A stretch of DNA of 64,000 nucleotides from Candidatus Saccharibacteria bacterium GW2011_GWC2_48_9 (GTDB lineage: Bacteria > Patescibacteriota > Saccharimonadia > Saccharimonadales > Saccharimonadaceae): NCBI GenBank assembly GCA_001003725.1, contig LCPR01000005.1, positions 62,001-126,000 on the forward strand, given 5' to 3'. The notes under the pieces were generated by a model. The model was not told the DNA's origin and searched no databases. It was given only the letters and a program-made list of their open reading frames with translations. Shown here in pieces: positions 6,963 to 14,533 of the stretch (position 1 is the first letter of the stretch; each line of letters starts with the position of its first letter). A program made the position numbers and the translations under genes.

Positions 6963-8318
6963 TTGAAAAAATCTTCCGAGATATTTGAAGGCAGATGGGA
7001 TTGCAGCGATTGCGGTCAGACCAGGATCTCAGGATCCGATCCGGTTTGTCCACGCTGTAAATATCCGCAAGACTCAGTTCTAACCCCGAGTGAGCAATGG
7101 TATCTGCCGCATGATGCCAACATCGTCACAGATGGAGTACAGCTGGAGAAGTTCAATGCTGGTGCTGCTTGGAACTGCGGAAGGTGTCAGACGCTCAACT
7201 ACGGGAATTCAAAAAACTGTAGTAGCTGCGGGCGTCCGCTTGACTTCGACGACACCGTCAATCGTACTATCACGTATGACGGCAGCTCGAGCCACTTCGA
7301 CACATTGCCGGATCCTCGCGATGAAATTATCGAGAGCGACCTAGACAAGGCGATCCGTACTATCAAAGGCAAAGCATCCGAGCCTCGAGTCATGAAAGAC
7401 CTTGTTTTGCCCGGGACTGCTCCGGATACAGGGAGAGACACGAAGTTCTACGAGGAAATCCGGGCTCAATCGCAGCGCGAACACGAAACGCGCGTGCGGT
7501 TGAGTAAGCTGCCGAGGCTCTTACAAGCGCTGCACACGCCACACGGTAAAAAGCTGCTTTTGCTAGCTGCCATAGTCCTGGCGATTGTGCTAGCATTCGT
7601 TGGTTTCCAGGTGGTGCGGTACTACACGGCAACAGTAGAGGGCGTCGTGACCGCAACCGAGCGTCACTGGCAACGTAGTGTCGAAGTAGAGCAGTACAGA
7701 ACGCTCACGGACAGCGGATGGGATTATCCCGGCGATGCTCGTGTTGCAAGTAGCGAACGCCGCATCCGTGACTACAGGACGGTGATCGACTCTTATCGAA
7801 CGGAGCTGTACACAGACTACGAAACCAAGTATCGTGCCGGATCGGAGAATTATGTTTGTGGGTCCAAAACTGTCGACAACGGAAACGGTTCGTTCCGGGT
7901 GGAGACCAAAACATGCACACGATCGGTGCAGGTTCCATACCAAGAGCCCGTTCAGAAGTCGAGGCAGGTGCCAGTGACGCATCAAGAGCCAATCTACGAC
8001 GATTGGTATGTCTATCTGTACGATCGTTGGCAGACAGAAAGATGGGTTAGTGTCTCAGATGCAACCTCATCTGAAGTCGCGTGGCCGGAGAAATTTGCGC
8101 TACGCAGAAACGACGGCTCTATAGGAAGCGAGCGAATTGGAGACGAACGTCGTGAGACGTACGAAGTCGTGTATCTCGATGCAAACCAGAATCGACATTC
8201 CGAGAACATCAGACAGGAGGTTTGGGTGAGAGTCCAGGTCGGCGAGGTGATTGCAGCTCGCTACTTCCAGCGAAACGGGCAGCTCTCCTCGGTGGACTGG
8301 AGTTCTGTATCTGATTAG
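6963..8318 (+). CDS. Zinc-ribbon membrane protein, probably acquired
   Basis: A 451-residue protein with two N-terminal zinc-binding modules (Cys14-Cys17/Cys29-Cys32 and Cys72-Cys75/Cys86-Cys89, RanBP2/zinc-ribbon style with a Trp before each), a charged linker, one membrane helix (KLLLLAAIVLAIVLAFVGF, about residues 197-215) and a C-terminal domain of about 230 residues rich in Tyr, Arg and Glu with repeated 'VPYQEPVQKSRQVPV'-like segments. The start is TTG at 6963, because AGGAGAGG (6949-6956) sits at the right distance; an earlier in-frame TTG lies upstream of that site. Codon use looks more GC-rich than its neighbours, and it has a clear Shine-Dalgarno site and a strong terminator, unlike the genes around it. 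Transfer from another lineage is inferred. Function unknown. Confidence 0.7.
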   Translation: MKKSSEIFEGRWDCSDCGQTRISGSDPVCPRCKYPQDSVLTPSEQWYLPHDANIVTDGVQLEKFNAGAAWNCGRCQTLNYGNSKNCSSCGRPLDFDDTVNRTITYDGSSSHFDTLPDPRDEIIESDLDKAIRTIKGKASEPRVMKDLVLPGTAPDTGRDTKFYEEIRAQSQREHETRVRLSKLPRLLQALHTPHGKKLLLLAAIVLAIVLAFVGFQVVRYYTATVEGVVTATERHWQRSVEVEQYRTLTDSGWDYPGDARVASSERRIRDYRTVIDSYRTELYTDYETKYRAGSENYVCGSKTVDNGNGSFRVETKTCTRSVQVPYQEPVQKSRQVPVTHQEPIYDDWYVYLYDRWQTERWVSVSDATSSEVAWPEKFALRRNDGSIGSERIGDERRETYEVVYLDANQNRHSENIRQEVWVRVQVGEVIAARYFQRNGQLSSVDWSSVSD

Positions 8319-8338
8319 CGCTATCGATTGTTAAAGTA

Positions 8339-8398
8339 GCCGTGTACTTCTTGGCCTTCGGGCCATCGAAGTACACGGCGCTTTAATTTTGATTTTTG
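8339..8398 (+). terminator. Strong intrinsic terminator after the zinc-ribbon gene
   Basis: GCCGTGTACTTC (8339-8350) pairs perfectly with GAAGTACACGGC (8368-8379), with an inner GGCC-TTCG-GGCC stem, followed by a T-rich tail (GCTTTAATTTTGATTTTT). It lies 20 bases after the stop codon. Confidence 0.8.
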
Positions 8399-8470
8399 TC
8401 CTTACTTCACCAATCACTTTGATCGTAAATCTTGGTAATTCCTTGCATAAGCAGTACACTAATATTATTC

Positions 8471-9217
8471 ATGAAAAGCCCATTAACAATATCCCTTGTC
8501 ATTCCAGTATTTAATGAAGAGGATACAATTGTGCGCTGCCTCGATGCGATAGCTGCGCAAACAGTGACGCCAAGCCAAGTGATAATTGTAGATAATAATT
8601 GTACGGATGCTACTATACGACTTGTCAGAGATCACGGAAACTATATGATCGTGCATCAGCGTACGCAGGGGATAGGTATTGCTGCTGCAACTGGTTACGA
8701 CGCGGCAACGGGTGATATCGTTGTGCGTTGCGACGCAGATTCTGTGGCGCCTGTGGATTGGATCGAGCGCATACACCAGCAATTCAGCTTAAACTCTCAG
8801 CTCGACGCACTCACGGGGCCTGGTGAATTTTACGATACCGGACGTCTGCAGGCGACACTAGCGAAGTATTTATATATGGAAGCATATTTTTATCTTGTTG
8901 GCTTGGCGCTTACGCAGCCACCACTTTTTGGGTCAAACTTTGCAATCCGAAGGACTACCTGGCAAGCCATTCACCCTTATGTTCATGTCGATAAAAATGA
9001 TATTCATGATGATATCGACCTCAGTTACCATTTAATTGGCCGCAGTGTGATATATGACAGGTCCCTTGTGATCGGTATTTCTGCCCGTCCGTTCAAGTCC
9101 TTTTCGGGCATGGTACTGAGATACAGACGAGGATTACAATCGATTGCACTACATAAGGATTCTTATTCTTTTGTGTCGCTATATCGACGTAAGTTGACGA
9201 CTGTACTGAAAAGATAA
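8471..9217 (+). CDS. Family 2 glycosyltransferase
   Basis: A 248-residue GT-A fold glycosyltransferase. The N-terminus has the family 2 signature (ISLVIPVFNEEDTIVRCLDAI), 'VIIVDNNCTDAT' and the metal-binding 'RCDADS' (DXD-type), followed by 'GPGEFYD' and an acidic 'DIHDDIDLSYHL' resembling the acceptor or catalytic region. No C-terminal membrane helices are present; VGLALTQPPLFG may be a surface hydrophobic patch. It is likely to transfer sugars from nucleotide-sugars for cell-surface glycans or glycolipids; donor and acceptor cannot be named. The start is ATG at 8471; a TACACT box (8455-8460) lies ten bases upstream. It stands alone rather than in a glycan cluster. Confidence 0.85.
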   Translation: MKSPLTISLVIPVFNEEDTIVRCLDAIAAQTVTPSQVIIVDNNCTDATIRLVRDHGNYMIVHQRTQGIGIAAATGYDAATGDIVVRCDADSVAPVDWIERIHQQFSLNSQLDALTGPGEFYDTGRLQATLAKYLYMEAYFYLVGLALTQPPLFGSNFAIRRTTWQAIHPYVHVDKNDIHDDIDLSYHLIGRSVIYDRSLVIGISARPFKSFSGMVLRYRRGLQSIALHKDSYSFVSLYRRKLTTVLKR

Positions 9218-9283
9218 CACGCAGTAACATGTACTTGACCTGATATAGTTTTAATTATATAAAAAGTAAGCTATACTAAGGAG

Positions 9284-9898
9284 ATGATATCTCGCTACGC
9301 GCTCTACACTACAGCTGATTTAAGTAAACGTTTTGACATTCCAGATGGACTACCAAAAGGAATTAAACCTTCATATAACATAAGCCCAACCGTCAGTGCG
9401 CCAGTGGTGACTGCGACTGACGGCAAGCGCGCCGTGTCCTTAATGAAATGGGGGCTTGTAGCGAAGGGTGCGAAAGATACCAACTCGGTATTTCGCTACA
9501 AAACGTATAATATCTCATCTGAAAATATACTATCTCGACATAGCTGGGAGCGTGCAGTGCGCGAGAGTCGCTGTCTAGTGCCCGCTAATGGCTTTTATGA
9601 ACTCAATGGTAGCGGTAAAAAACTTGCTTATTATGTGCAGCCAGGTGATCAAGAACTTGTCGCATTTGCTGGTGTGCACAGTTCTTGGCAAGACCCAGAA
9701 GGCGTCACGCATGGAACGTTTTCAGTGATCACAATCGATGCAACATCTGAGATGCCTGAATTTAGTACGGTGACCGACACAAGCTCGCTATACGATATGC
9801 TTCGTCCGTGCCCAAGAGGCTTTTTAGCTTTACATGAAGTAGGCGCCGCTATACACTCGCCGAAGCCAGATACCCCGAATCTTATCGACAGTATTTAA
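9284..9898 (+). CDS. SRAP (YedK/HMCES-like) domain protein lacking the catalytic cysteine
   Basis: A 204-residue protein with the SRAP fold: an N-terminal M-x-x-R-Y, 'YNISPT', 'MKWGLV', 'NISSENI', 'RCLVPANGFYEL' with the conserved Glu (about residue 106), and a C-terminal 'ITIDATSEMP' in place of the usual H-x-R-M-P block. Active family members use Cys2, exposed after Met removal, to crosslink abasic sites in single-stranded DNA. Here the start reads M-I-S-R-Y, so Cys2 is replaced, and the His of H-x-R-M-P is Thr (about residue 154). The start is fixed by AAGGAG directly before ATG and a TATACT box. It may keep a DNA-binding role without crosslinking. The fold assignment is firm; activity is doubtful. 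Confidence 0.85.
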   Translation: MISRYALYTTADLSKRFDIPDGLPKGIKPSYNISPTVSAPVVTATDGKRAVSLMKWGLVAKGAKDTNSVFRYKTYNISSENILSRHSWERAVRESRCLVPANGFYELNGSGKKLAYYVQPGDQELVAFAGVHSSWQDPEGVTHGTFSVITIDATSEMPEFSTVTDTSSLYDMLRPCPRGFLALHEVGAAIHSPKPDTPNLIDSI

Positions 9899-9958
9899 GT
9901 ATAGCTTTGTCTTAGCGTTGTAGCGAAATTGTAATAAGCATAGTATACTCAAAAGCAT

Positions 9959-10690
9959 ATGCGGAATGCACGTGGCTTTACTATTGTCGAACTACTCATT
10001 GTTATCGTCGTGATAGGCATTCTTGCTGCCATCACTATTGTGGCTTTCAACGGTATTCAGGAGCGGGGGCGTATTGCGAGTGGAACTGCATTTGCTGCGC
10101 AGATAAAGCGACAAAACTTACAGGATGCCACTGGGTCGTGGGCATTCAACGAGTGCTCGGGTACGACACTCAATAACGCAGCTGAGGGCAGTACGACACC
10201 TGCTACGATGACGTCTGGCGTGACATGGTCTACGGATACGCCGTCCGGCTCTGGCTGCTCACTGGCTTTTAATGGTGCGGGCGGTACGAGGGTGTTGACG
10301 GATGCAAGGCTCAGTGCGACCTACTACATGAAAGCAGCGTGGATAAAAATGACGAGCTGTAGTACTGGCAATAATGTACTATCCATGCCTGCGACTGGTT
10401 CACCGGATTCTGCTATGTACGCGCCTGGGTGTCGGCTACAAGCCGGCCACAATGGCTCATACAGTGTCGCAATCATGAATGGGGCGCTTAGTGCGGGTAA
10501 ATGGTATCATGTTGCTGTTGAGTATGTTGATTCTTCGTTGAAATTGTATGTGGACGGAAAAGTTGTTGCAACTGCAAGCTCGGTGTCACCACCGACTGAT
10601 GCGACTGCTACGGGAGTAACTATCGGCTCGCATGGCAACGGCAATACTATGACCGGATTAATAGATGACCCGATTATCATAGCTCGGTAA
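9959..10690 (+). CDS. Type IV pilin-like protein with C-terminal LamG/lectin-like domain
   Basis: A 243-residue prepilin. A short basic leader (MRNARG) is followed by the prepilin peptidase site G6-F7, Glu at mature position 5 and a hydrophobic helix (IVELLIVIVVIGILAAITIV). After a short linker, residues about 55-243 look like a concanavalin/LamG jelly-roll: 'GSWAFNECSGTTLNNAA', 'SLAFNGAGG', 'AAWIKMTS', 'GKWYHVAVEYVDSSLKLYVDG', 'IDDPIIIAR'. This pattern is typical of LamG-like laminin/pentraxin modules that often bind carbohydrate. It is probably an adhesive minor pilin on a type IV pilus, with the lectin face exposed for host contact. A TATACT box (9944-9949) lies nine bases before the ATG. 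The next pilin gene follows 33 bases later. Confidence 0.85.
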   Translation: MRNARGFTIVELLIVIVVIGILAAITIVAFNGIQERGRIASGTAFAAQIKRQNLQDATGSWAFNECSGTTLNNAAEGSTTPATMTSGVTWSTDTPSGSGCSLAFNGAGGTRVLTDARLSATYYMKAAWIKMTSCSTGNNVLSMPATGSPDSAMYAPGCRLQAGHNGSYSVAIMNGALSAGKWYHVAVEYVDSSLKLYVDGKVVATASSVSPPTDATATGVTIGSHGNGNTMTGLIDDPIIIAR

Positions 10691-10723
10691 ATAGCAATGA
10701 AATGCTTATGCTATACTGAAAAT

Positions 10724-11341
10724 ATGAAAAAAAGCTACGGGTTTACGATAGTCGAACTACTTATCGTTATTGTTGTGATTGGCATTCTTGCTGCCATCAC
10801 TATTGTGGCGTTTAACGGCGTACAAGAAAGAGCTCGTGCGACAACCGCATCGTCTGATATTGCGGGCGCAAATAAAGTTGTGAAGCTTGCCGAAGCGACT
10901 GCAGGAAGCCCTGTGACTACGCTGGCTGTGCTGCAAGAAAGTAGCAAAATTAATGCCACGAAAGGCTTGTACAAAGTCCTGACAGTATGTACCGCATCGC
11001 AAGGCTATGCGGTAGCTGCGGAACTCAATTCGGGTGATGTGTATTACTCTCGAAACGGAGCGCCAGCCGTCAAGGATAATAGTGTTAACGCGCTTGATCC
11101 GTGTCCAGGTTTTGGGTGGACGACGTCTACAAGGATTTACGCAGGCATGCCAACCACCTCTTGTGCAAATGAAAATGGTACGTGTACATTTAGCGGCGCC
11201 GCTACTGTGGCATATGGCTCTTTGGCTCAAGGAAGGTTTACTGCGATGAAAGATCAGACGAGTCCAGTAGCATGCACCAACCCGTATTTTGGAGATCCGG
11301 CGAGCGGGTTTGCAAAAGCATGCTACGTGATGTCTAATTAA
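10724..11341 (+). CDS. Type IV pilin-like protein with a different C-terminal module
   Basis: A 205-residue prepilin starting at ATG 10724 (TATACT at 10712-10717, six bases before). The leader MKKSYG, cleavage at G6-F7, Glu at mature position 5 and the hydrophobic helix are nearly identical to the preceding pilin, down to a run of at least 29 identical bases. The remainder differs: a helical section, then a cysteine-bearing C-terminus (SCANENGTCTFSG, VAYG, ACTNPYFGDP, GFAKACYVM). The pattern C-x3-G-x-C-x-F-x-G ... Y-G ... C-x-N-x2-F-G-D-P recalls a module I associate with secreted carbohydrate-active proteins; this link is from memory and uncertain. It is probably another minor pilin or adhesin of the same pilus. 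Confidence 0.8.
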   Translation: MKKSYGFTIVELLIVIVVIGILAAITIVAFNGVQERARATTASSDIAGANKVVKLAEATAGSPVTTLAVLQESSKINATKGLYKVLTVCTASQGYAVAAELNSGDVYYSRNGAPAVKDNSVNALDPCPGFGWTTSTRIYAGMPTTSCANENGTCTFSGAATVAYGSLAQGRFTAMKDQTSPVACTNPYFGDPASGFAKACYVMSN

Positions 11342-11387
11342 CCGCCTTCTCTTGCGTCACTACGGCTTGTACACTAAAATACCTGAC

Positions 11388-11774
11388 ATGACAGTATGGG
11401 AATCAGGTCGCGAATCGTATCTTGTGGACGACATCATTGCAGGACGCAAGACTATTGAAGGTAGGCTGGATAGGGATAAGTTCTCGCAGTACCAGCCGGG
11501 CGATCAGGTGTGGTTACGACGAGACTACCGCGATGGTGCTGGCCACTTGCAGGAAGGTGAGCCTCGCCAAGTGTTGGTCGAAGTGAAAGATATTCGTAAG
11601 TACGCTTCGTTCATTGATATGACACGTTCTGAAAACTATAAAAATATACTCCCCGCTACTACGTCCGCCGAGGAAGCGGCATCACTGTACGATACTTACT
11701 ACAGTGCGCAAGATCAACTGAAACATGGGGTACTCGCTATTGAGGTGGCGGTAGTTTCGGTCGCGCAAAAATAA
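11388..11774 (+). CDS. ASCH (PUA-like) domain protein
   Basis: A 128-residue protein matching the ASCH fold: 'DDIIAGRKTIEGRL' is the family's K-T-x-E-x-R signature, followed by 'YQPGDQVWLRRDY', 'VLVEVKDIRKYASF' and a final strand 'GVLAIEVAVV'. ASCH domains bind RNA or modified nucleotides and some are ribonucleases or amidohydrolases; the role here is unknown. ATG at 11388 is chosen, with TACACT at 11370-11375 upstream; a TTG twelve codons earlier would put the box inside the gene. It follows the pilin genes closely but is probably unrelated in function. Confidence 0.75.
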   Translation: MTVWESGRESYLVDDIIAGRKTIEGRLDRDKFSQYQPGDQVWLRRDYRDGAGHLQEGEPRQVLVEVKDIRKYASFIDMTRSENYKNILPATTSAEEAASLYDTYYSAQDQLKHGVLAIEVAVVSVAQK

Positions 11775-11838
11775 CTGTTTTTTAAGCTGACGAAAAAATG
11801 CTTTATAATAGTTAATATACAGCTTAAGGAGGAAAAGT

Positions 11839-12306
11839 ATGAAGCTTATTCAGCATGTTGGTTTTGTAGTAGGGATTGGTATCGTAGGCGCAATAGGTGG
11901 CGTCTTCGCAGGATTGGGTGCAACGGTATCTGCACATGACGGAGAGCCTCACGAGCATGCGCAAGTAGCCGCGGTTGAGAAGTCGAGCGAAGACAAACAA
12001 ACTACCGTATATTCATATACCGCGCAAGCGGGTGACGCATACACACAACTGGTGCGTAAGGCGGTACAGACCTATGGGATAACACACGACAAGCAAATTG
12101 GTGCTGCACGCATTGTCGCCATCGAAACGCAAGCCTCTGAGCGAGCTGGCTGGCCTGAGCTTAATCAGGGAGAGGTGGTATCGTTTGACGAAGCGCTGCT
12201 TAGGACATGGGTTGATGCTGCAATGAAACTATCCGATAACGATATAGCGGCGTGGCAAACATACGTGGCGTACATAGATTTCAATACCAATTCTATAGGC
12301 GAGTAG
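11839..12306 (+). CDS. Secreted hypothetical protein with LysM-like repeat
   Basis: A 155-residue protein with an N-terminal signal or anchor helix (VGFVVGIGIVGAIGGVFAGLGATVSA), a His/Glu-rich linker (HDGEPHEHAQ) and a 100-residue outer domain. That domain has a pattern like LysM or related wall-binding modules (YTAQAGDAYTQLVRKAVQTYG ... WPELNQGEVVSFDEALLRTWV). Such proteins are common in Saccharibacteria; the function is unknown and peptidoglycan contact is only a suggestion. It has a good promoter box (TATAAT 11804-11809) and a strong AAGGAGG ribosome site, unlike its leaderless neighbours, so it may be highly expressed. Confidence 0.65.
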   Translation: MKLIQHVGFVVGIGIVGAIGGVFAGLGATVSAHDGEPHEHAQVAAVEKSSEDKQTTVYSYTAQAGDAYTQLVRKAVQTYGITHDKQIGAARIVAIETQASERAGWPELNQGEVVSFDEALLRTWVDAAMKLSDNDIAAWQTYVAYIDFNTNSIGE

Positions 12307-12348
12307 CTCTGTAGCCGGCCTCGCTCGTAGAGGGTGTATACTAAGTAC

Positions 12349-12843
12349 ATGGAAGAAAGCTTTGTTCAGTTGATTGCCGATGGATTGGTATTTCCGCTGG
12401 TGATACTAGCCGCGGCAACATTGCTGCTATACGTGCCAAATAGACGAAAATTTTCTGTGTACTCGCGCATGCTTGTGGCGGGGCTTACGTCGTACTTGGT
12501 TGCAAAGTTATTCTCGCTGCTATATCAGCCGAGTGCACAGCGACCCTTCGAGCTTCTAGGGGTTGAGCCGGGAGCCTCATATCTTGATAATCCGGGATTT
12601 CCGTCGGATCACGCTCTATTTGTATGGGTGATTGTATTTGCTATCTGGTATGGGACGCGTAAACCCTGGGTGGTAGCGGTTGCGTTAATTATAGCCTTAT
12701 TGGTGTGTGTCGGTCGCGTGCTCGCGCTAGTGCACACGCCTCTCGATATTTTTGGCGGGGTAGCAGCTGCATGTATTGGCGCATTGTGGTATTTAGACGA
12801 AAAGCGTGCAAAATCAGCTGACTTGCAAAAAAATGATCAATAG
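12349..12843 (+). CDS. PAP2-family membrane phosphatase
   Basis: A 164-residue membrane protein with the three phosphatidic-acid-phosphatase type 2 motifs: a Lys followed by R-P (KLFSLLYQPSAQRPFE), P-S-D-H-A (usually P-S-G-H), and G-R-x-L-x-x-x-H-T-P-x-D. Four or five hydrophobic helices surround them. The family dephosphorylates lipid phosphates; in a small bacterium, undecaprenyl pyrophosphate recycling is a reasonable guess. A TATACT box (12337-12342) lies six bases before the ATG, so it is probably leaderless. The next gene also encodes a membrane protein, 42 bases on. Confidence 0.8.
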   Translation: MEESFVQLIADGLVFPLVILAAATLLLYVPNRRKFSVYSRMLVAGLTSYLVAKLFSLLYQPSAQRPFELLGVEPGASYLDNPGFPSDHALFVWVIVFAIWYGTRKPWVVAVALIIALLVCVGRVLALVHTPLDIFGGVAAACIGALWYLDEKRAKSADLQKNDQ

Positions 12844-12885
12844 TGTATGATAGTATAAATTAAACTGTGTAAATCGGAGTTACCT

Positions 12886-13371
12886 GTGGCTGACTATGTC
12901 GTAGAAACAAAGCCTGCAATTATCGATCAAGATCAACGCTTGATGCTTAAAGCTGCTTCATCGGGGTTACTACTTGGTGTGTTCGTATGGGCGATTGCAT
13001 TTGTGCTGGAAAACTACATACTGCGCGCATTTTTTTGTAATGACCCAGGTGCTGCCGCCTGTGTTAATATTACGACATATTCGGGTAATATCGCCGCCGT
13101 CATTGTCGCACTGATAGGTCTGGTAACACTTGTACGACTATCGATATTTCGCCCGCTGCTCATCGTGCTAGGTGCGGCTATCAGCTTATGGGGACTTGCT
13201 GCTTGGTTGGCAGATTTGCATGTAGTTGAACAGATTATCTGGTCAATTGTGCTATATGCGCTATTCTATAGTCTTTACACGTGGATTGCACGCATCCGCA
13301 ACCCCGTAGTTGTGCTCATTGTGTTCGCACTGGTGGCGGTTTCTTCGCGCATCATCCCATCTGTAATCTAG
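12886..13371 (+). CDS. Multi-pass membrane protein, unknown
   Basis: A 161-residue protein with a polar start (ADYVVETKPAIIDQDQR) and five hydrophobic segments: LLLGVFVWAIAFVLENYIL, NIAAVIVALIGLVTLV, LLIVLGAAISLWGLAAWLA, IIWSIVLYALFYSLYTWI and VVVLIVFALVAVSSRI. Two cysteines (FFCNDPGAAACV) lie in the first outer loop. The start is GTG at 12886 with a weak CGGAG upstream. I recognise no family. It is close to the PAP2 gene upstream and rmuC downstream and may be co-expressed with the former. Confidence 0.65.
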   Translation: MADYVVETKPAIIDQDQRLMLKAASSGLLLGVFVWAIAFVLENYILRAFFCNDPGAAACVNITTYSGNIAAVIVALIGLVTLVRLSIFRPLLIVLGAAISLWGLAAWLADLHVVEQIIWSIVLYALFYSLYTWIARIRNPVVVLIVFALVAVSSRIIPSVI

Positions 13372-13387
13372 TGGTATACTAGACACT

Positions 13388-14461
13388 ATGGATATGCTTA
13401 TTTTGATTGTACTCGGCGTGCTAATCGTCGGTGGTTTTGTTGTGACAATAGTGATACTTCTACAAAGAATACAAAAGGTAGAAGATAAAGACAGCGTACA
13501 TATGCTCAAGACAGACCTTGTAGAGATGAATAGGTCCATGGCGAGAATGCAGCAACACATGGGCGAGAAGCTCGATAATAGCTCTCTACGTATGCAACAG
13601 TCGATGCAGCGACAGCTTAGTGAGAGCGCACGGCTAGTAAGCGACGTGAGTAATCGGCTTACGAAGCTCGATGAAACCAATCGTCGAGTAGTTGATGTGG
13701 CAGATGAACTTAAGACACTGCAGAATGTATTACAAAATCCGAAACAGCGAGGCGTGTTTGGGGAGTACTATCTTGAAAGTGTTCTGGAGAATGTTTTGCC
13801 TCCTGGTCAATTTGAGATGCAATACAAGTTTAAAGACGGACAGATTGCCGATGCTATTGTGCGCCTGCAGGACAAAATGATCTTACCTATTGACAGTAAG
13901 TTTAGTCTTGAAAACTATAATAGGATGGTAGCGAGCAAGAGTAAGTCTGAGCGTGAAGTGCTGCTCGCGAAAGTGCGTAACGACCTTAAGGGGCGTATCG
14001 ATGAAACAAGTAAATATATTCGCCCAGACGAGCAAACTATGGACTTTGCATTCATGTTTATACCGAGCGAGTCACTATACTACGATCTGTTAATTGGTGA
14101 TGTAGGAACGGGTTCGAGTGCGCGTGATCTGGTGGAGTATGCGTTTCGTGATAAGCGAGTGATTATTGTAAGTCCTACGAGTTTCATGGCATATTTACAA
14201 ACGGTTTTACAGGGTCTGCGGAGTTTGCAGATCGAAAAGCAGGCCAAAGACATACAGGTGCGAGTTGGCCAATTGGGACGACATATAGCAGCATACGAAC
14301 TCTTTATGCAGAGGCTCGGCAATAGTCTTGGGACGACGGTCAACCATTACAACAATGCTCACAAAGAACTGAAAAAGATAGACAAAGATATCGTTAAAAT
14401 TGCCGATGCCGAGCCGAGCGTCGAGCCGTTACTTGTCGATAGACCGCAGCAAGATGAATAG
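13388..14461 (+). CDS. rmuC: DNA recombination protein RmuC
   Basis: A 357-residue protein: an N-terminal membrane helix (MLILIVLGVLIVGGFVVTIVI), a coiled coil (about residues 25-115) and the RmuC nuclease-like core (RGVFGEYYLESVLENVLPP, DAIVRLQDKMILPIDSKF, YDLLIGDVG, VIIVSPTSFMAYLQTV). RmuC limits DNA inversions and rearrangements and has a restriction-endonuclease-like fold; the acidic and Lys residues of the core (DAIV..., DSKF) are present. A TATACT box (13375-13380) lies seven bases before the ATG, indicating its own, probably leaderless, transcript. It converges on the aquaporin gene with a shared terminator between them. Confidence 0.9.
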   Translation: MDMLILIVLGVLIVGGFVVTIVILLQRIQKVEDKDSVHMLKTDLVEMNRSMARMQQHMGEKLDNSSLRMQQSMQRQLSESARLVSDVSNRLTKLDETNRRVVDVADELKTLQNVLQNPKQRGVFGEYYLESVLENVLPPGQFEMQYKFKDGQIADAIVRLQDKMILPIDSKFSLENYNRMVASKSKSEREVLLAKVRNDLKGRIDETSKYIRPDEQTMDFAFMFIPSESLYYDLLIGDVGTGSSARDLVEYAFRDKRVIIVSPTSFMAYLQTVLQGLRSLQIEKQAKDIQVRVGQLGRHIAAYELFMQRLGNSLGTTVNHYNNAHKELKKIDKDIVKIADAEPSVEPLLVDRPQQDE

Positions 14462-14483
14462 AAGACGGACACAGGCGATATAC

Positions 14484-14514
14484 AAAATACACCCCGCAAT
14501 GCGAGGTGTATTTT
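14484..14514. terminator. Bidirectional intrinsic terminator between rmuC and the aquaporin gene
   Basis: AAAATACACC (14484-14493) pairs with GGTGTATTTT (14505-14514), with CCGC/GCG-type pairing inside. A-rich and T-rich flanks allow termination on both strands, as expected between converging genes. Confidence 0.75.
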
Positions 14515-14533
14515 TGTGTACCGCAGATGAATT

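Noticed and set aside
7390-8209. Several long open frames on the minus strand opposite the zinc-ribbon gene
   Set aside because: They are antisense shadows of a GC-richer gene, with no ribosome sites, no motifs and heavy Arg/Ser/His bias.
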